Origin: an uncultured Amylibacter sp.
GTDB taxonomy: Bacteria > Pseudomonadota > Alphaproteobacteria > Rhodobacterales > Rhodobacteraceae
NCBI GenBank assembly: GCA_905181935.1
Contig: CAJIZV010000001.1
Location: forward strand, 1-64,000
Direction: 5' to 3'
DNA length: 64,000 nt
How positions within the stretch are numbered: position 1 is the first letter of the stretch; each line of letters opens with the position of its first letter. The notes below the pieces were generated by a model. It was not told the origin of the DNA and did not search any database. It saw only the letters and a list, made by a program, of their open reading frames with translations. Shown here in pieces: positions 45,913-56,465 of this stretch. The position numbers and the translations under genes were made by a program.

Positions 45913-47613
45913 CTATATTTCATCACTAAAATGTTTAATAACCATTCTGATGGGGTTTGGTGCAGCCTGACCTAAGCCACAAATAGAAGCATCAACCATT
46001 GCAACAGATAATTCTTCAAGAAGGCCTTGGTCCCATTTGTCTTCACTCATCAACTTAACTGCTTTTTCACATCCAACACGACATGGTGTACACTGACCAC
46101 AGCTTTCATCTTCAAAAAACTTTAACATATTTAATGCAGCCGCTTTTGCGCTGTCTTGATCTGATAAAATGACTACAGCAGCAGATCCAATAAATGTGCC
46201 ATATTCTTGCAAAGTATCAAAATCTAATGGAATTTCTCCCATAGATGCGGGAAGTAACCCTGAAGAAGGTCCACCAGGTTGATATGCCTTAAACTTATGA
46301 CCTTCTAACATGCCACCAGAATAATCTTCAATTAATTCACGAACAGTAGTCCCCGCCGGCGCTAATTTAACACCAGGATTACATACACGTCCAGAAACTG
46401 AGTAGCTCCTTAGACCCTTACGGCCATTTACACCATGAGCCCCAAATACATCTGGTCCACCGCGTACAATCTTTGCAATCCAATAGAGCGTTTCCACATT
46501 ATGAACTAATGTAGGTCTATTAAAAATTCCAACACTAGCCACAAACGGAGGACGATGTCGCGGCAGGCCTTTTTTACCTTCAATACTCTCAATCATGGCA
46601 CTTTCTTCACCACAAATATAGGCGCCAGCGCCCCGACGAAGTTCAATAAATCCAATATCAGTAATACCAAACTTTTCTAAATTATCTATTTCTCTACGTA
46701 AAATTTCTAATACTGCAGGATATTCATCACGCATATAAATATAACACTTTTCTGCCTCAACAGCCCAAGCTGCAATCAACATACCTTCAAAAAAAACATG
46801 CGGCTCACGTTCTAGGAAATATCGATCTTTAAATGTACCTGGCTCACCTTCATCTCCATTAACGGCTAAATAGCGAATACCCTCATTCATTCTTACAAAG
46901 GACCATTTCTTACCAGAAGGGAAGCCAGCTCCACCCATTCCACGCAATCCACTGTCCAATACTTCATCTTGAACCTGATCAGGAGTTTTAGATCCAGCTC
47001 GTAAAGCTTGAAGTTCACTATAACCACCATCAGCTAAATAAACTTCAAACCCTTCATAGTTTGGAATTATTGCATGAATGTTATTTGTACTTATTGCATC
47101 AGAAACTTTAATATCATCTGCATAATCTATATGATTATGACCAATTTCTAATGTAGGTGCCGTATCACATCGCCCCATACAAGGAGCCCGCAATACTCGA
47201 ACTTTACCATCACCATTATATTTCGCACCAAGTTCGCGTAATAAATCTTGAGCACCAGCTAATTCACAAGACAAACTATCACATACGCGGATTGTCAAAC
47301 TCGGGGGAACATCTTCACCTTCTTTGACTATGTCAAAATGGGCATAAAAACTTGCAACTTCATAGACCTCAGCTTGAGACAGACGTAACTCTTCTGCCAA
47401 TGCCGCTAAATGCTGAGCAGATAAATGATTAAACTCATCTTGAACCAGATGAAGAAATTCAATTAACAAGTCTGCGCGACGTTCACGATCGCCTAAAAGA
47501 ATTTTTATATCTAGTAATGCTTCTTCAGTTACTTGGCGTCCCTTGGGCGTTTTACGCCCCTTGCCTTTACCTGATTTCCATACACCATTTGTTTTTTTGT
47601 CTGACGCCATCAC
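45913..47613 (-). CDS. NAD-dependent formate dehydrogenase beta subunit (NuoE-NuoF fusion)
   Basis: This 566-residue protein fuses two complex-I-like modules. Residues ~30-165 are NuoE-like with a [2Fe-2S] site (CDSLSC and CMGRCDTAP). The rest is NuoF-like: FMN/NADH site LRGMGGAGFPSGKKW, GDEGEPGTFKDR, GAGAYICGEESAM, and a [4Fe-4S] cluster in CGQCTPCRVGCEK plus a later cysteine (ASICGLGQ). This architecture is that of the diaphorase subunit of NAD-linked formate dehydrogenases. No catalytic (molybdenum or tungsten) alpha subunit gene adjoins it: xseA lies upstream and ftsY downstream. Confidence 0.85.
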   Translation of the reverse strand: MMASDKKTNGVWKSGKGKGRKTPKGRQVTEEALLDIKILLGDRERRADLLIEFLHLVQDEFNHLSAQHLAALAEELRLSQAEVYEVASFYAHFDIVKEGEDVPPSLTIRVCDSLSCELAGAQDLLRELGAKYNGDGKVRVLRAPCMGRCDTAPTLEIGHNHIDYADDIKVSDAISTNNIHAIIPNYEGFEVYLADGGYSELQALRAGSKTPDQVQDEVLDSGLRGMGGAGFPSGKKWSFVRMNEGIRYLAVNGDEGEPGTFKDRYFLEREPHVFFEGMLIAAWAVEAEKCYIYMRDEYPAVLEILRREIDNLEKFGITDIGFIELRRGAGAYICGEESAMIESIEGKKGLPRHRPPFVASVGIFNRPTLVHNVETLYWIAKIVRGGPDVFGAHGVNGRKGLRSYSVSGRVCNPGVKLAPAGTTVRELIEDYSGGMLEGHKFKAYQPGGPSSGLLPASMGEIPLDFDTLQEYGTFIGSAAVVILSDQDSAKAAALNMLKFFEDESCGQCTPCRVGCEKAVKLMSEDKWDQGLLEELSVAMVDASICGLGQAAPNPIRMVIKHFSDEI

Positions 47614-47785
47614 GTGTACCCTAAAAATTTATTTAACTCTAACCTTGATAGCAACTATTTTGAGTAGAAAAAGCGACTTGTAAGTCGTAAAATTCGTAAT
47701 AAAATATTTTAAAGTTATAGATTCTCTGTCCAAAGTTTTTTATTTTTAATTTAACTGTTAAATCTTTATGAAAACAGGAATGTGT

Positions 47786-49171
47786 CTAAACTTTTAGTTT
47801 TCCATCTTTAAATTCAATTTCCAATTTTTGCTTAGTTTTAGCTGAACTTGCCGTAACAACCAACTGCCCATCTTGATCACGGACAACCGCATAACCTCTC
47901 CTCAAAGTCGCTTGATAACCTAATGTTTGCCGAATGCGCTCCAAACCGTCTAATTTACCTCTCGCCTTATCTGTAGATGTCTTTACATTAGTATTTAGGT
48001 TTTTGAATAGTCGTTCAAGCATTTCATTTTTTTGCAAAACTTGCCCAATTAACGTTTGTGGCCTTAATCCAGAACTGTTTTGTACCAATTGGGCTCGCTT
48101 ATTATCCTTCACCACCTTTAATGCCCTAGGTAAACGTTCCGAAAACATATCTAAACGCTGGCTTTGCATCGCTACCAATTCAGATGGAATTGGCAATCCA
48201 CGACTAAGATCTTTTAGTCGCTGCCGTTTAAACTCAATACTTGTTGATAGCGATCTTAACCGCCTTTCATCCATGGATGAAAGCCAAGTCATTAAATCCG
48301 CACGCACCGGCACAGAGTACTCAGCCGCTGCAGTTGGTGTTGGCGCGCGTAAATCTGAAGCATAGTCAATTAATGTAGTATCAGTTTCGTGTCCTACTGC
48401 AGATATTAAAGGTATATTACTAGCAACCGTGGCCCGCACAACGATTTCTTCATTGAAACCCCAAAGATCCTCGATGGATCCACCACCACGTGCCACTATA
48501 ATTAAGTCAGGACGCGGCATAGCCCCCCCTGGTGTAAAACTATTAAAACCATCTATAGCCTTGGCAACATCTTGGGCACATTTTTCACCTTGAACAGCAA
48601 CAGGCCAGATTATTACTTTACGAGGAAACCTATCGCTTAGACGATGCAAAATATCTCTAATAACTGCACCTGATGAAGATGTAATAACGCCAATAATTTC
48701 TGGTAAATATGGAATGTCACGTTTAAGGCTAGCATCAAAGAGACCTTCTGCTTCCAAAGCCTTTTTCCGTTTTTCTAATTGCGCCATTAAGGCACCAACA
48801 CCTGCTACTGACATCTCAGAAACAACCATTTGATACCGTGATTGTCCTGCAAAAGTTGTTATTTTTCCAGTGGCAACAACCTCTAAACCCTCTTCAGGTT
48901 GAGTAGCTAGCTTTAAAGCCTGCCCTTTCCAGGTAACTGATGCAATTACTGATTTATCATCTTTAAGGTCAAAATATAAATGACCCGATCCAGGTCGTGA
49001 GACACGGCCAACTTCTCCACGAATACGGACATGGGAAAATTCGCATTCTATCATTCTTTTCAAAACACCTGATAACTCAGACACAGTAAATTCTGGCGCA
49101 TTTTCACCCTCATTTGGACTATCAATCATATCAGACATATCCGTATCCTCTATTGGCTTTTCATTTTGCAA
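47786..49171 (-). CDS. xseA: Exodeoxyribonuclease VII large subunit
   Basis: XseA with XseB degrades single-stranded DNA. The length is up to 461 residues. The start could be 49171 or the ATG nine codons in (MSDMIDSPNEG). The OB-fold is at the N-terminus (VRIRGEVGRVSRPGSGHLYF, then DLKDDKSVIASVTW). The catalytic region follows: GVITSSSGAVIRDILHRL, ARGGGSIEDLWGFNEEIV and SAVGHETDTTLIDYASD. A coiled-coil C-terminus follows. It is divergent from purD with about 45 bases between the starts. xseB is elsewhere. Confidence 0.94.
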   Translation of the reverse strand: MQNEKPIEDTDMSDMIDSPNEGENAPEFTVSELSGVLKRMIECEFSHVRIRGEVGRVSRPGSGHLYFDLKDDKSVIASVTWKGQALKLATQPEEGLEVVATGKITTFAGQSRYQMVVSEMSVAGVGALMAQLEKRKKALEAEGLFDASLKRDIPYLPEIIGVITSSSGAVIRDILHRLSDRFPRKVIIWPVAVQGEKCAQDVAKAIDGFNSFTPGGAMPRPDLIIVARGGGSIEDLWGFNEEIVVRATVASNIPLISAVGHETDTTLIDYASDLRAPTPTAAAEYSVPVRADLMTWLSSMDERRLRSLSTSIEFKRQRLKDLSRGLPIPSELVAMQSQRLDMFSERLPRALKVVKDNKRAQLVQNSSGLRPQTLIGQVLQKNEMLERLFKNLNTNVKTSTDKARGKLDGLERIRQTLGYQATLRRGYAVVRDQDGQLVVTASSAKTKQKLEIEFKDGKLKV

Positions 49172-49215
49172 ATACTAGAACCAACATCATAAAAGGCCAA
49201 GGGAATTGCAATCAA

Positions 49216-50478
49216 ATGAACATACTTATTTTAGGCTCAGGCGGACGTGAACACTCTTTAGCATGGGCCACTAATCAAAATCCAAAATGTGACACTTTAT
49301 ATTGTGCTCCAGGGAATGCTGGCATTGCTCTAATTGCTACATGTGTTGAATTAGACATTGAAAATGGTTCAGACGTTGTTGCCTTCTGTACAAGCCATGA
49401 AATTGAATTTGTAATTATAGGCCCAGAATCTCCACTTGCTATGGGCGTAGCAGATGATTTGCGAGAGGCCAATATCCTAACATTTGGACCATCGGCAGCA
49501 GCAGCCCAACTCGAAGCGTCAAAAGCTTTCACAAAAGAAATTTGTGATGCATCAAATGCGCCTACCGCTAGATATGCTCGATTCACAGAATTAAATCTAG
49601 CTATAAACTATGTAACTAATCAAGGCGCCCCTATTGTAGTAAAAGCTGACGGTCTAGCTGCAGGTAAAGGAGTAATAGTTGCCATGACAGTGGACGAGGC
49701 AATTGATGGTTTACACGATATTTTTGGTGGTGCGTTCGGCGCCGCAGGAACTGAAGTTGTCATTGAAGAATTTATGGAGGGTGAAGAAGCGAGCTTCTTT
49801 GTTTTATCTGATGGAAAAAACATATTGTCTATTGGCACAGCACAAGACCATAAACGAGCATATGATAATGACCAAGGGCCAAATACAGGTGGAATGGGTG
49901 CATACTCTCCTGCACCTGTAATGACAAATGAAGTAACTTCAAAAGCACTAAACGAAATCGTTCAGCCTACTATAGATGAAATGGCGCGCCGGGGCACTCC
50001 ATATCAAGGGGTTTTGTACGCTGGATTTATGATTAAAGATGGGAATCCTCGTTTAGTTGAATATAATGTGCGATTTGGCGACCCCGAGTGTCAGGTATTA
50101 ATGATGAGACTGGGTGCGCAAGCACTAGATGCTATGCTTGCATGCGCTATGGGCGAACTTGATAAAATTCGTCTGAATTGGGCTGAAGATCACGCATTAA
50201 CTATTGTTTATGCCGCAAAAGGTTATCCGTCTACATATAAAAAAGGAACACAAATAAAAGGTTTAGAACTCATCGATGAATCAAGCCGAGTCCAAGTTTT
50301 TCATGCAGGCACCGAATTAGATACTACAAAAGTTAGAACTACGGGCGGTAGAGTTTTAAGCATTACAGCAAGAGGAGCTAGCCTCAAAGAAGCGCGCAAC
50401 AAGGCTTATGCAACAATTGAAAAAATAGATTGGGAAGATGGGTTCTATCGTAATGACATTGGCTGGCGTGCACTTTAA
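49216..50478 (+). CDS. purD: Phosphoribosylamine-glycine ligase
   Basis: PurD adds glycine to phosphoribosylamine in purine synthesis. Start 49216 (MNILILGSGGREHSLAWA) gives 420 residues. The frame is open back to 49114 but that part lies in the xseA promoter and start region. ATP-grasp motifs are present: VKADGLAAGKGVIVA, GGAFGAAGTEVVIEEFMEGEE in part, DNDQGPNTGGMGAYSPAP and EYNVRFGDPECQV. It converges on a ferredoxin gene 25 bases after its stop. Confidence 0.95.
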   Translation: MNILILGSGGREHSLAWATNQNPKCDTLYCAPGNAGIALIATCVELDIENGSDVVAFCTSHEIEFVIIGPESPLAMGVADDLREANILTFGPSAAAAQLEASKAFTKEICDASNAPTARYARFTELNLAINYVTNQGAPIVVKADGLAAGKGVIVAMTVDEAIDGLHDIFGGAFGAAGTEVVIEEFMEGEEASFFVLSDGKNILSIGTAQDHKRAYDNDQGPNTGGMGAYSPAPVMTNEVTSKALNEIVQPTIDEMARRGTPYQGVLYAGFMIKDGNPRLVEYNVRFGDPECQVLMMRLGAQALDAMLACAMGELDKIRLNWAEDHALTIVYAAKGYPSTYKKGTQIKGLELIDESSRVQVFHAGTELDTTKVRTTGGRVLSITARGASLKEARNKAYATIEKIDWEDGFYRNDIGWRAL

Positions 50479-50503
50479 CTTTTATTTATTTTATTAATAA
50501 ATA

Positions 50504-50854
<351 letters not shown>

Positions 50855-51054
50855 CTAAGCACAGAGTTTCAAGATCACCAGCACTTTTTTGTAGATTTAG
50901 CATTTTGCAGGTATCTAATACAATAAAAGATCAATTGATTTTAAGTGGATTTAAAAAACTACACTTTTAAAAAAATTGATCAAGCACTACTCTAATGTAA
51001 AACAGTTTAAAATTATGATTAATATTTTTGTTTAAGTCTAAAAATTTAAGGTAT

Positions 51055-51086
51055 AAAAACCCCAATTATCATTGGGGTTTTTATAT
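51055..51086 (-). terminator. degP terminator
   Basis: The stem AAAAACCCCAAT / ATTGGGGTTTTT closes on a short TATC loop, with T-rich flanks on both strands, nine bases past the degP stop. It could also end readthrough from the other side. Confidence 0.9.
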
Positions 51087-51094
51087 AAAATTAA

Positions 51095-52570
51095 TTAATT
51101 ATTTAATGACAAACCTACAAACCGCGTATCATCGCCTCGTACAACTAATAATAATATAGACTTACGCCCTACTTTTTTTGCTTCTTTAAATATATTAGTA
51201 ATATCTTCTGGTAAAGTCACTTTTACCTGACCTGCTTCAACAATCAAATCTCCCGCCCTGATACCTTTTTCAAAAGCGTCTGAGGTTTCATCAACCGCAA
51301 AAACAGCAACACCAGTAATCTCGTCAGACAGATTTAATTTTGCACGAACCTCTTCTGTCAAAGCGATTAGTTTCATACCCATTTCTTCTGCTTCTTTGAT
51401 ACTTTCAGGAACCTTCGCTTCTGGAATTACAGCTACTTTTTCCGCAACCTCACGTTGTCCTAGTGTAACCTTAATAGTTTGGGTCTTGCCGTCACGATAT
51501 ACTATTACACGCACAACTTTTCCAACATCAGCATTTCCAACTGCTCCTACCAAGCCACGGGTATCTGCGACCTTAACTCCGTCAAATGATATAATAACAT
51601 CACCAGCAATAATTCCAGCATCAGCCCCAGGACCTGCAGGAACTCCACTGACCATTGCGCCAGCAGCGGTTTTCAGGCCAAGTGCTTCTGCCATATCAGC
51701 ATCAATATCTTGTATTTGCACACCAAGCCATCCACGCCGCGTTTCACCAAACTCTTGTAATTGCTTAACCACTCTGCTCACAACTTTTGAGGACATAGAA
51801 AAACCTAATCCTATAGACCCACCATTTGGAGAAATAATAGCTGTATTAACACCAATAACTTCGCCGTTCATATTAAATAAAGGTCCACCAGAATTGCCAC
51901 GATTAATTGCAGCATCTGTTTGTATAAAATCATCGTATGGTCCCGAACGTAAAGTCCGATTACGTGCAGAAATAATACCCGCAGAAACAGAAAATCCCTG
52001 ACCTAATGGATTACCTATTGCCATAACCCAATCGCCAACACGATCAATATCACTGTTACCAAAACCCACAAATGGCAGCGGTGTAATAGCTTCAACTTTT
52101 AATAATGCTATATCTGTTTTTGGATCACGACCCATTAATTTAGCAACTAATTTGTTACCATCAAAAAACTCTATGACGATCTCATCCGCTTTATCTATTA
52201 CATGGTTATTCGTAACTATATATCCGTCAGCAGAAATTATAAAACCAGAACCCAACGCACTACTTTTACGCTGACGGGATTGTCCTCCGGGGCCATTATT
52301 GAAAAAATCTTTAAATAAATCTTCAAAGGGACTCCCTTTAGGGATTTGTGGCATAGGTTGATCTACAGCACCTTCTATAGTTGTTGTCGTAGTTATATTA
52401 ACAACAGAAGGTGATAGTTTCTCTGCTAAATCTGCAAAACTTTCTGGAGCACCACGTGCATGACCAGCTATAGCCTGCGCCAACAGCAGTACAATCGTCA
52501 TGAATGTAGCAATGGACATGGATCTTACGTGTTGTGTAAATATTATTTTAGAAATTGCGAGTGATTTCAC
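51095..52570 (-). CDS. degP: DegP/HtrA-family periplasmic serine protease
   Basis: The protein has 491 residues. A signal peptide runs from MKSLAISKII or from the internal MSIATFMTIVLLL, cleaved near AIAGHA. The trypsin-like triad is His in TNNHVIDKADEI, Asp in DPKTDIALLKV and Ser in NRGNSGGPLFNM. Two PDZ domains follow (GWLGVQIQDIDADMAEALG near residue 290 and GVAVFAVDETSDAFEKGIRA near residue 420). It degrades or refolds damaged envelope proteins. It lies downstream of hflK-hflC-DUF2065, a typical quality-control cluster. Confidence 0.95.
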   Translation of the reverse strand: MKSLAISKIIFTQHVRSMSIATFMTIVLLLAQAIAGHARGAPESFADLAEKLSPSVVNITTTTTIEGAVDQPMPQIPKGSPFEDLFKDFFNNGPGGQSRQRKSSALGSGFIISADGYIVTNNHVIDKADEIVIEFFDGNKLVAKLMGRDPKTDIALLKVEAITPLPFVGFGNSDIDRVGDWVMAIGNPLGQGFSVSAGIISARNRTLRSGPYDDFIQTDAAINRGNSGGPLFNMNGEVIGVNTAIISPNGGSIGLGFSMSSKVVSRVVKQLQEFGETRRGWLGVQIQDIDADMAEALGLKTAAGAMVSGVPAGPGADAGIIAGDVIISFDGVKVADTRGLVGAVGNADVGKVVRVIVYRDGKTQTIKVTLGQREVAEKVAVIPEAKVPESIKEAEEMGMKLIALTEEVRAKLNLSDEITGVAVFAVDETSDAFEKGIRAGDLIVEAGQVKVTLPEDITNIFKEAKKVGRKSILLLVVRGDDTRFVGLSLNN

Positions 52571-52733
52571 GAGTGATTTCTCCTTAGAAAGATATTATGA
52601 TTACTGTCGAGTAAGTTTAAATTCTATTAACATTTTTTTTTCTTAACAATACAAGTAAGATGTAATTGATATTCGTCAAATCACTGTGATTAAATGTTAC
52701 TAAACTTTTTAGAAATCGATAAAAGGCTGTAAT

Positions 52734-52922
52734 CTATATAGCTTTAACAAGCCAGATTATAGCAAGTCCAATGCTAACAAATATTATTCCTAAAATACGG
52801 CGATGGTCATGTGTCATAGATTCTAAAAATCGAACTAGATCCTCGAAACGTGAAGGGGCCAGTACAAGTACCAGCCCCTCTATAACGGCCACAAGGCCAA
52901 ATGCAGTTAAGAAGTCGTTCAC
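52734..52922 (-). CDS. DUF2065 small membrane protein
   Basis: This 62-residue protein has two membrane helices (TAFGLVAVIEGLVLVLAPS and ILGIIFVSIGLAIIWLV) separated by a short basic and acidic loop (RFEDLVRFLESMTHDHRR). DUF2065 (YjeT-like) genes follow hflC in many proteobacteria and their function is unknown. It begins by ATGA overlap with the end of hflC. Confidence 0.9.
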   Translation of the reverse strand: MNDFLTAFGLVAVIEGLVLVLAPSRFEDLVRFLESMTHDHRRILGIIFVSIGLAIIWLVKAI

Positions 52923-53791
52923 TTTATAGTATCAGACTTTAAGTAATCAAAAAACTCACTATTTGGGGAAATAACCATCGTCGAATTACTACCACTCAGT
53001 GACTTTTCATAAGCAGTCAACGAACGATAAAATGCGAAAAATTCTGGATCACGTCCAAAAGCTTCTGCAAATATTGCATTACGTTTTCCATCCGCTACAC
53101 CACGAATAATATCCGCATTTTTCTGAGCTTCAGACGTTGTTTCCACAACAGTACGATCTGCAGAAGCACGAACTCTTTGCGCTGCTTCGTTACCACGTGC
53201 AATTTCATCTGCTGCTTCGCGTTCACGCTCAGCTCGCATTCGTCCAAATGTTGCTTCAAGATTTTGCTCAGGTAAATCAGCACGTACAATACGAACATCT
53301 ACGACTTCAATTCCCAAAACTGATGCCTGCCCAATAACAGAATCACGAATTTCTGCCATTAATGCTGTACGATCAGTTGAAAGTATTTCGTTCGAAGTCA
53401 CACGACCCAAAACAGATCGCATACCATCATTCATAATACCGTCTAATTTTTGTGCGGCAGAACGTTGGCCCCCAGATCCCACAGCACGACGAAACTGAAC
53501 TGGATCTTCGATACGCCACAAGGCAAACCCATCAACAACTAAACGGCGATCATCCAATGGAGTAAACTCATCTGGCTGAACATCGAGTGGCAAAATACGG
53601 TCTTCATATTTCACTATTTCATGTAAAAATGGAACTTTAAAATTCAAGCCAGGCTCTTCAATAACAGCGGTTACTTCACCAAACCATAAACGTAATGCTT
53701 TTTCACGTTCATCAACAACATATATTGATGATAATGCTAGAAAACCTATTATAGCCAAAATGGGCAAGAAAAAAGTAGAAATACGGTTCAT
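52919..53791 (-). CDS. hflC: HflC, modulator of FtsH protease
   Basis: The 290-residue membrane-anchored SPFH/band-7 protein has an N-terminal helix (FFLPILAIIGFLALSSIYV) and a periplasmic SPFH domain (GLNFKVPFLHEIVKYEDRIL). A long helix follows (EREREAADEIARGNEAAQRV). HflC and HflK form a cage around FtsH that limits its access to membrane substrates. The start overlaps the hflK stop by one base. Confidence 0.95.
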   Translation of the reverse strand: MNRISTFFLPILAIIGFLALSSIYVVDEREKALRLWFGEVTAVIEEPGLNFKVPFLHEIVKYEDRILPLDVQPDEFTPLDDRRLVVDGFALWRIEDPVQFRRAVGSGGQRSAAQKLDGIMNDGMRSVLGRVTSNEILSTDRTALMAEIRDSVIGQASVLGIEVVDVRIVRADLPEQNLEATFGRMRAEREREAADEIARGNEAAQRVRASADRTVVETTSEAQKNADIIRGVADGKRNAIFAEAFGRDPEFFAFYRSLTAYEKSLSGSNSTMVISPNSEFFDYLKSDTIK

Positions 53792-54942
53792 TAGTTGCCT
53801 CCAGTCTTTTGTTTGGTCAATTCATTTAGCGGCAGATAAGGCACCACGCCCTGTCCAGTACTATTTTCATCGATGATAACTTTGTTCACATTACTATAAA
53901 CTTTTTCTATGGTCTCTAGGTATAAACGTTTACGAGTTACTTCTGGCGCTTTTGCATATTCGTTAAAAACAGCTATAAAGCGTGATGCTTCACCCTCCGC
54001 TTCGTTAATAGTTTGCGCACGGTAACCTTCAGCCTGCTCCATCAATTGAGCCGCTTTACCACGGGCTTCAGCCACAACTCGGTTGGAATAAGCATCTGCT
54101 TGTTTTTCTAAAGTATCTCGTGTTTGTTCAGCAGCTTGAACTTCACGGAAAGCATCAATAACTTCACGTGGTGGATTAGCACCCAACAAGTTTACACGAA
54201 TGATATTTATACCAGAACCAGAAACATTACCGCTTCTATCTGTACCATATGTATCGAGTGTATCTTGAATTAGTTTCTTCAACTCTATTGTAATTGCCCC
54301 ACGATCTTTATTCAAAATGGGAGATAAATTACTGCGCGCAATAATTTCACGCATAGCAGATTCTGATACTGCACGAATTGTCTCTTTAGGATCTTGTAAG
54401 TTAAATAAGAACTGTTGCGCATCTGTAATATTCCAAACAACTTGGAAATCAATATCAACAATGTTTTCATCACCTGTCAGCATCAAGCCTTCATCAGCCC
54501 TAGCACCTCGGCCGACGCCAATATCTTCAGAGTTTTCTCTTGTTACTGGCAAGATTGTTTTTGTGACAACTGGCCATGGGGCAAAATTAAGACCTTCATT
54601 TCCTGTTTTGTAATAGCCACCAAAAAACAATTCAACTGACTGCTCAGAGGTATCAACTCTATAAAAACTATTAAAAACCCATATGCCAAATACAGCAATA
54701 AGGATTAGTCCAAAACCTCCAAAACCAATGCCAGATCCACCACCGTTGGGTGAGGCATTTTTATTATCACCACCTTTGCCACCCATTAAGACACGTAATT
54801 GTTCTTGGCCTTTACGGACCAAATCATCTAAATCGGGGCCTTGACCACCGCTTGAAGGTGGGCGATCACCGCCACCACCATTATTTCCAGAACCGCGATT
54901 GCCGCCGTTGCCCCAAGGGCCTCCTGTGCCATTACCAGCCAT
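53791..54942 (-). CDS. hflK: HflK, modulator of FtsH protease
   Basis: The 383-residue protein has a glycine- and asparagine-rich cytoplasmic N-terminus (residues 1-75, GGNRGSGNNGGGGDRPP), one membrane helix (GFGLILIAVFGIWVFNSFY) and the SPFH domain (GLNFAPWPVVTKTILPV). A helical region follows (QADAYSNRVVAEARGKAAQL). It is the first gene of the hflK-hflC-DUF2065-degP group and is preceded by TAGGAGGA, a strong ribosome site. Confidence 0.95.
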   Translation of the reverse strand: MAGNGTGGPWGNGGNRGSGNNGGGGDRPPSSGGQGPDLDDLVRKGQEQLRVLMGGKGGDNKNASPNGGGSGIGFGGFGLILIAVFGIWVFNSFYRVDTSEQSVELFFGGYYKTGNEGLNFAPWPVVTKTILPVTRENSEDIGVGRGARADEGLMLTGDENIVDIDFQVVWNITDAQQFLFNLQDPKETIRAVSESAMREIIARSNLSPILNKDRGAITIELKKLIQDTLDTYGTDRSGNVSGSGINIIRVNLLGANPPREVIDAFREVQAAEQTRDTLEKQADAYSNRVVAEARGKAAQLMEQAEGYRAQTINEAEGEASRFIAVFNEYAKAPEVTRKRLYLETIEKVYSNVNKVIIDENSTGQGVVPYLPLNELTKQKTGGN

Positions 54943-55115
54943 ATATTCAAATTCCTCCTAAGAATTTGTGTTTTACAGAGTATTAATTGACACTTTTTGT
55001 CAAAACTTCAAGCCTGTAAATTGCTTTGAATTGTGAATAGGGAGTAAAACATTATTTCCCAGTTTGTTCAAATATGTTTTTTCTTATTATATTTTACATA
55101 AAAGTTAAATCATAC

Positions 55116-56465
55116 CTATCTTGTTGGTGTGTTCATTGTAACTAATTCTTCAGCCGCCGTAGGATGAATTGCCATTGTACGATCAAAATCTTCTTTTGTT
55201 GCACCCATTTTGAGAGCAACACCAGCTAACTGGATCATTTCAGCAGCTGCATGGCCCACTATATGACAACCTAGTACCCTACGAGATGCCTTTGATACAA
55301 TCATTTTCATTAACATTCGTTCATTTCGACCAGCCAAAATTACCTTCATTGGGCGAAAAGTAGCTGAATACACTTCTATATCCTCTAATTTTCTAGCCGC
55401 TTCCTCAGATAGTCCGACCGTTCCTATTTCTGGTTGAGTAAATACTGCCGTTGGAATTAAGTCATGATCTGGACTGGTTGGATTATCTTTATATACTGTT
55501 TCTATAAATGCCGTTGCCTCAACAATTGCAACTGGCGTTAACTGAACGCGGTTGGTAACATCTCCAATGGCAAAAATATTGTTTATATTTGTTTTAGAAA
55601 ATTCATCGACAATGATTTCACCTTTAAGACCTTTTTTAATACCTACAGCATCTAAACCCAAATTTTGAGTACTTGGGATCCGTCCTGTAGCATACAAAAC
55701 TTGATCGACAATAATTTCATTACCCAGATTATCTTTAACAAGTAATCCTGTTTCAACCTTTGCGATACTTTTAATGTCCTTACCTATATGTAAATCGACA
55801 CCCTTTTCGCGCATTTCTTCAGCGACAAAATTTTGTACTTCCTCATCAAAGCCACGTAAAATCTGTTCACCACGGTAAAATTGTGTAACTTTTGTTCCCA
55901 TACCATTTAAAATGCAAGAAAATTCACAAGCGATGTAGCCCCCTCCAATTACTAGAGCACGATTAGGCTGTTTTGGAAGGTTAAAAACCTCGTTTGATGA
56001 AATTGCATACTCACTTCCCAAAACATTTGGAACAAACGGATGCCCACCAGTTGCAATTAGAATATGCTTTGCCGTAAATTTTTTACCGTTTGAAAGTTCA
56101 ACAGTGTTACAATCTTTTAAAACTGCATGAGCACGAAAATGTGTTACTTTATTATTTGTTAAAATATTTTTATAAATACTTTCAAGTCGATCAATTTCTT
56201 TATCTTTTGACTTCATAAAAGCTGCCCAATCGAATGAACATTTACCAGTGGTCCAACCATAACCAGCTGCATCTTCGAATATTTCAGAAAATTCAGACGC
56301 ATACACCATTAATTTTTTTGGTACACAACCTCTGATTACGCATGTACCACCATATCGATACTCTTCGGCCAAGCCTACTTTTTGACCGTTTTGCGCAGCC
56401 AAACGCCCAGCGCGAACTCCTCCCGAGCCCGCTCCTATTACAAAAAGATCAAAATCATACTTCAT
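55116..56465 (-). CDS. gor: Glutathione-disulfide reductase
   Basis: This NADPH-dependent flavoenzyme regenerates glutathione. The 449-residue chain has FAD site VIGAGSGGVRAGRLAA, redox disulfide GGTCVIRGCVPKKLM (two cysteines five apart), NADPH site VIGGGYIACEFSCIL, the second FAD motif NIFAIGDVTNRVQLTPVA, and the C-terminal MAIHPTAAEELVTM with the catalytic histidine. It overlaps the 3' end of rpiA by 11 bases. Linking pentose-phosphate NADPH supply with glutathione reduction is a sensible pairing, though that is inference. Confidence 0.95.
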   Translation of the reverse strand: MKYDFDLFVIGAGSGGVRAGRLAAQNGQKVGLAEEYRYGGTCVIRGCVPKKLMVYASEFSEIFEDAAGYGWTTGKCSFDWAAFMKSKDKEIDRLESIYKNILTNNKVTHFRAHAVLKDCNTVELSNGKKFTAKHILIATGGHPFVPNVLGSEYAISSNEVFNLPKQPNRALVIGGGYIACEFSCILNGMGTKVTQFYRGEQILRGFDEEVQNFVAEEMREKGVDLHIGKDIKSIAKVETGLLVKDNLGNEIIVDQVLYATGRIPSTQNLGLDAVGIKKGLKGEIIVDEFSKTNINNIFAIGDVTNRVQLTPVAIVEATAFIETVYKDNPTSPDHDLIPTAVFTQPEIGTVGLSEEAARKLEDIEVYSATFRPMKVILAGRNERMLMKMIVSKASRRVLGCHIVGHAAAEMIQLAGVALKMGATKEDFDRTMAIHPTAAEELVTMNTPTR

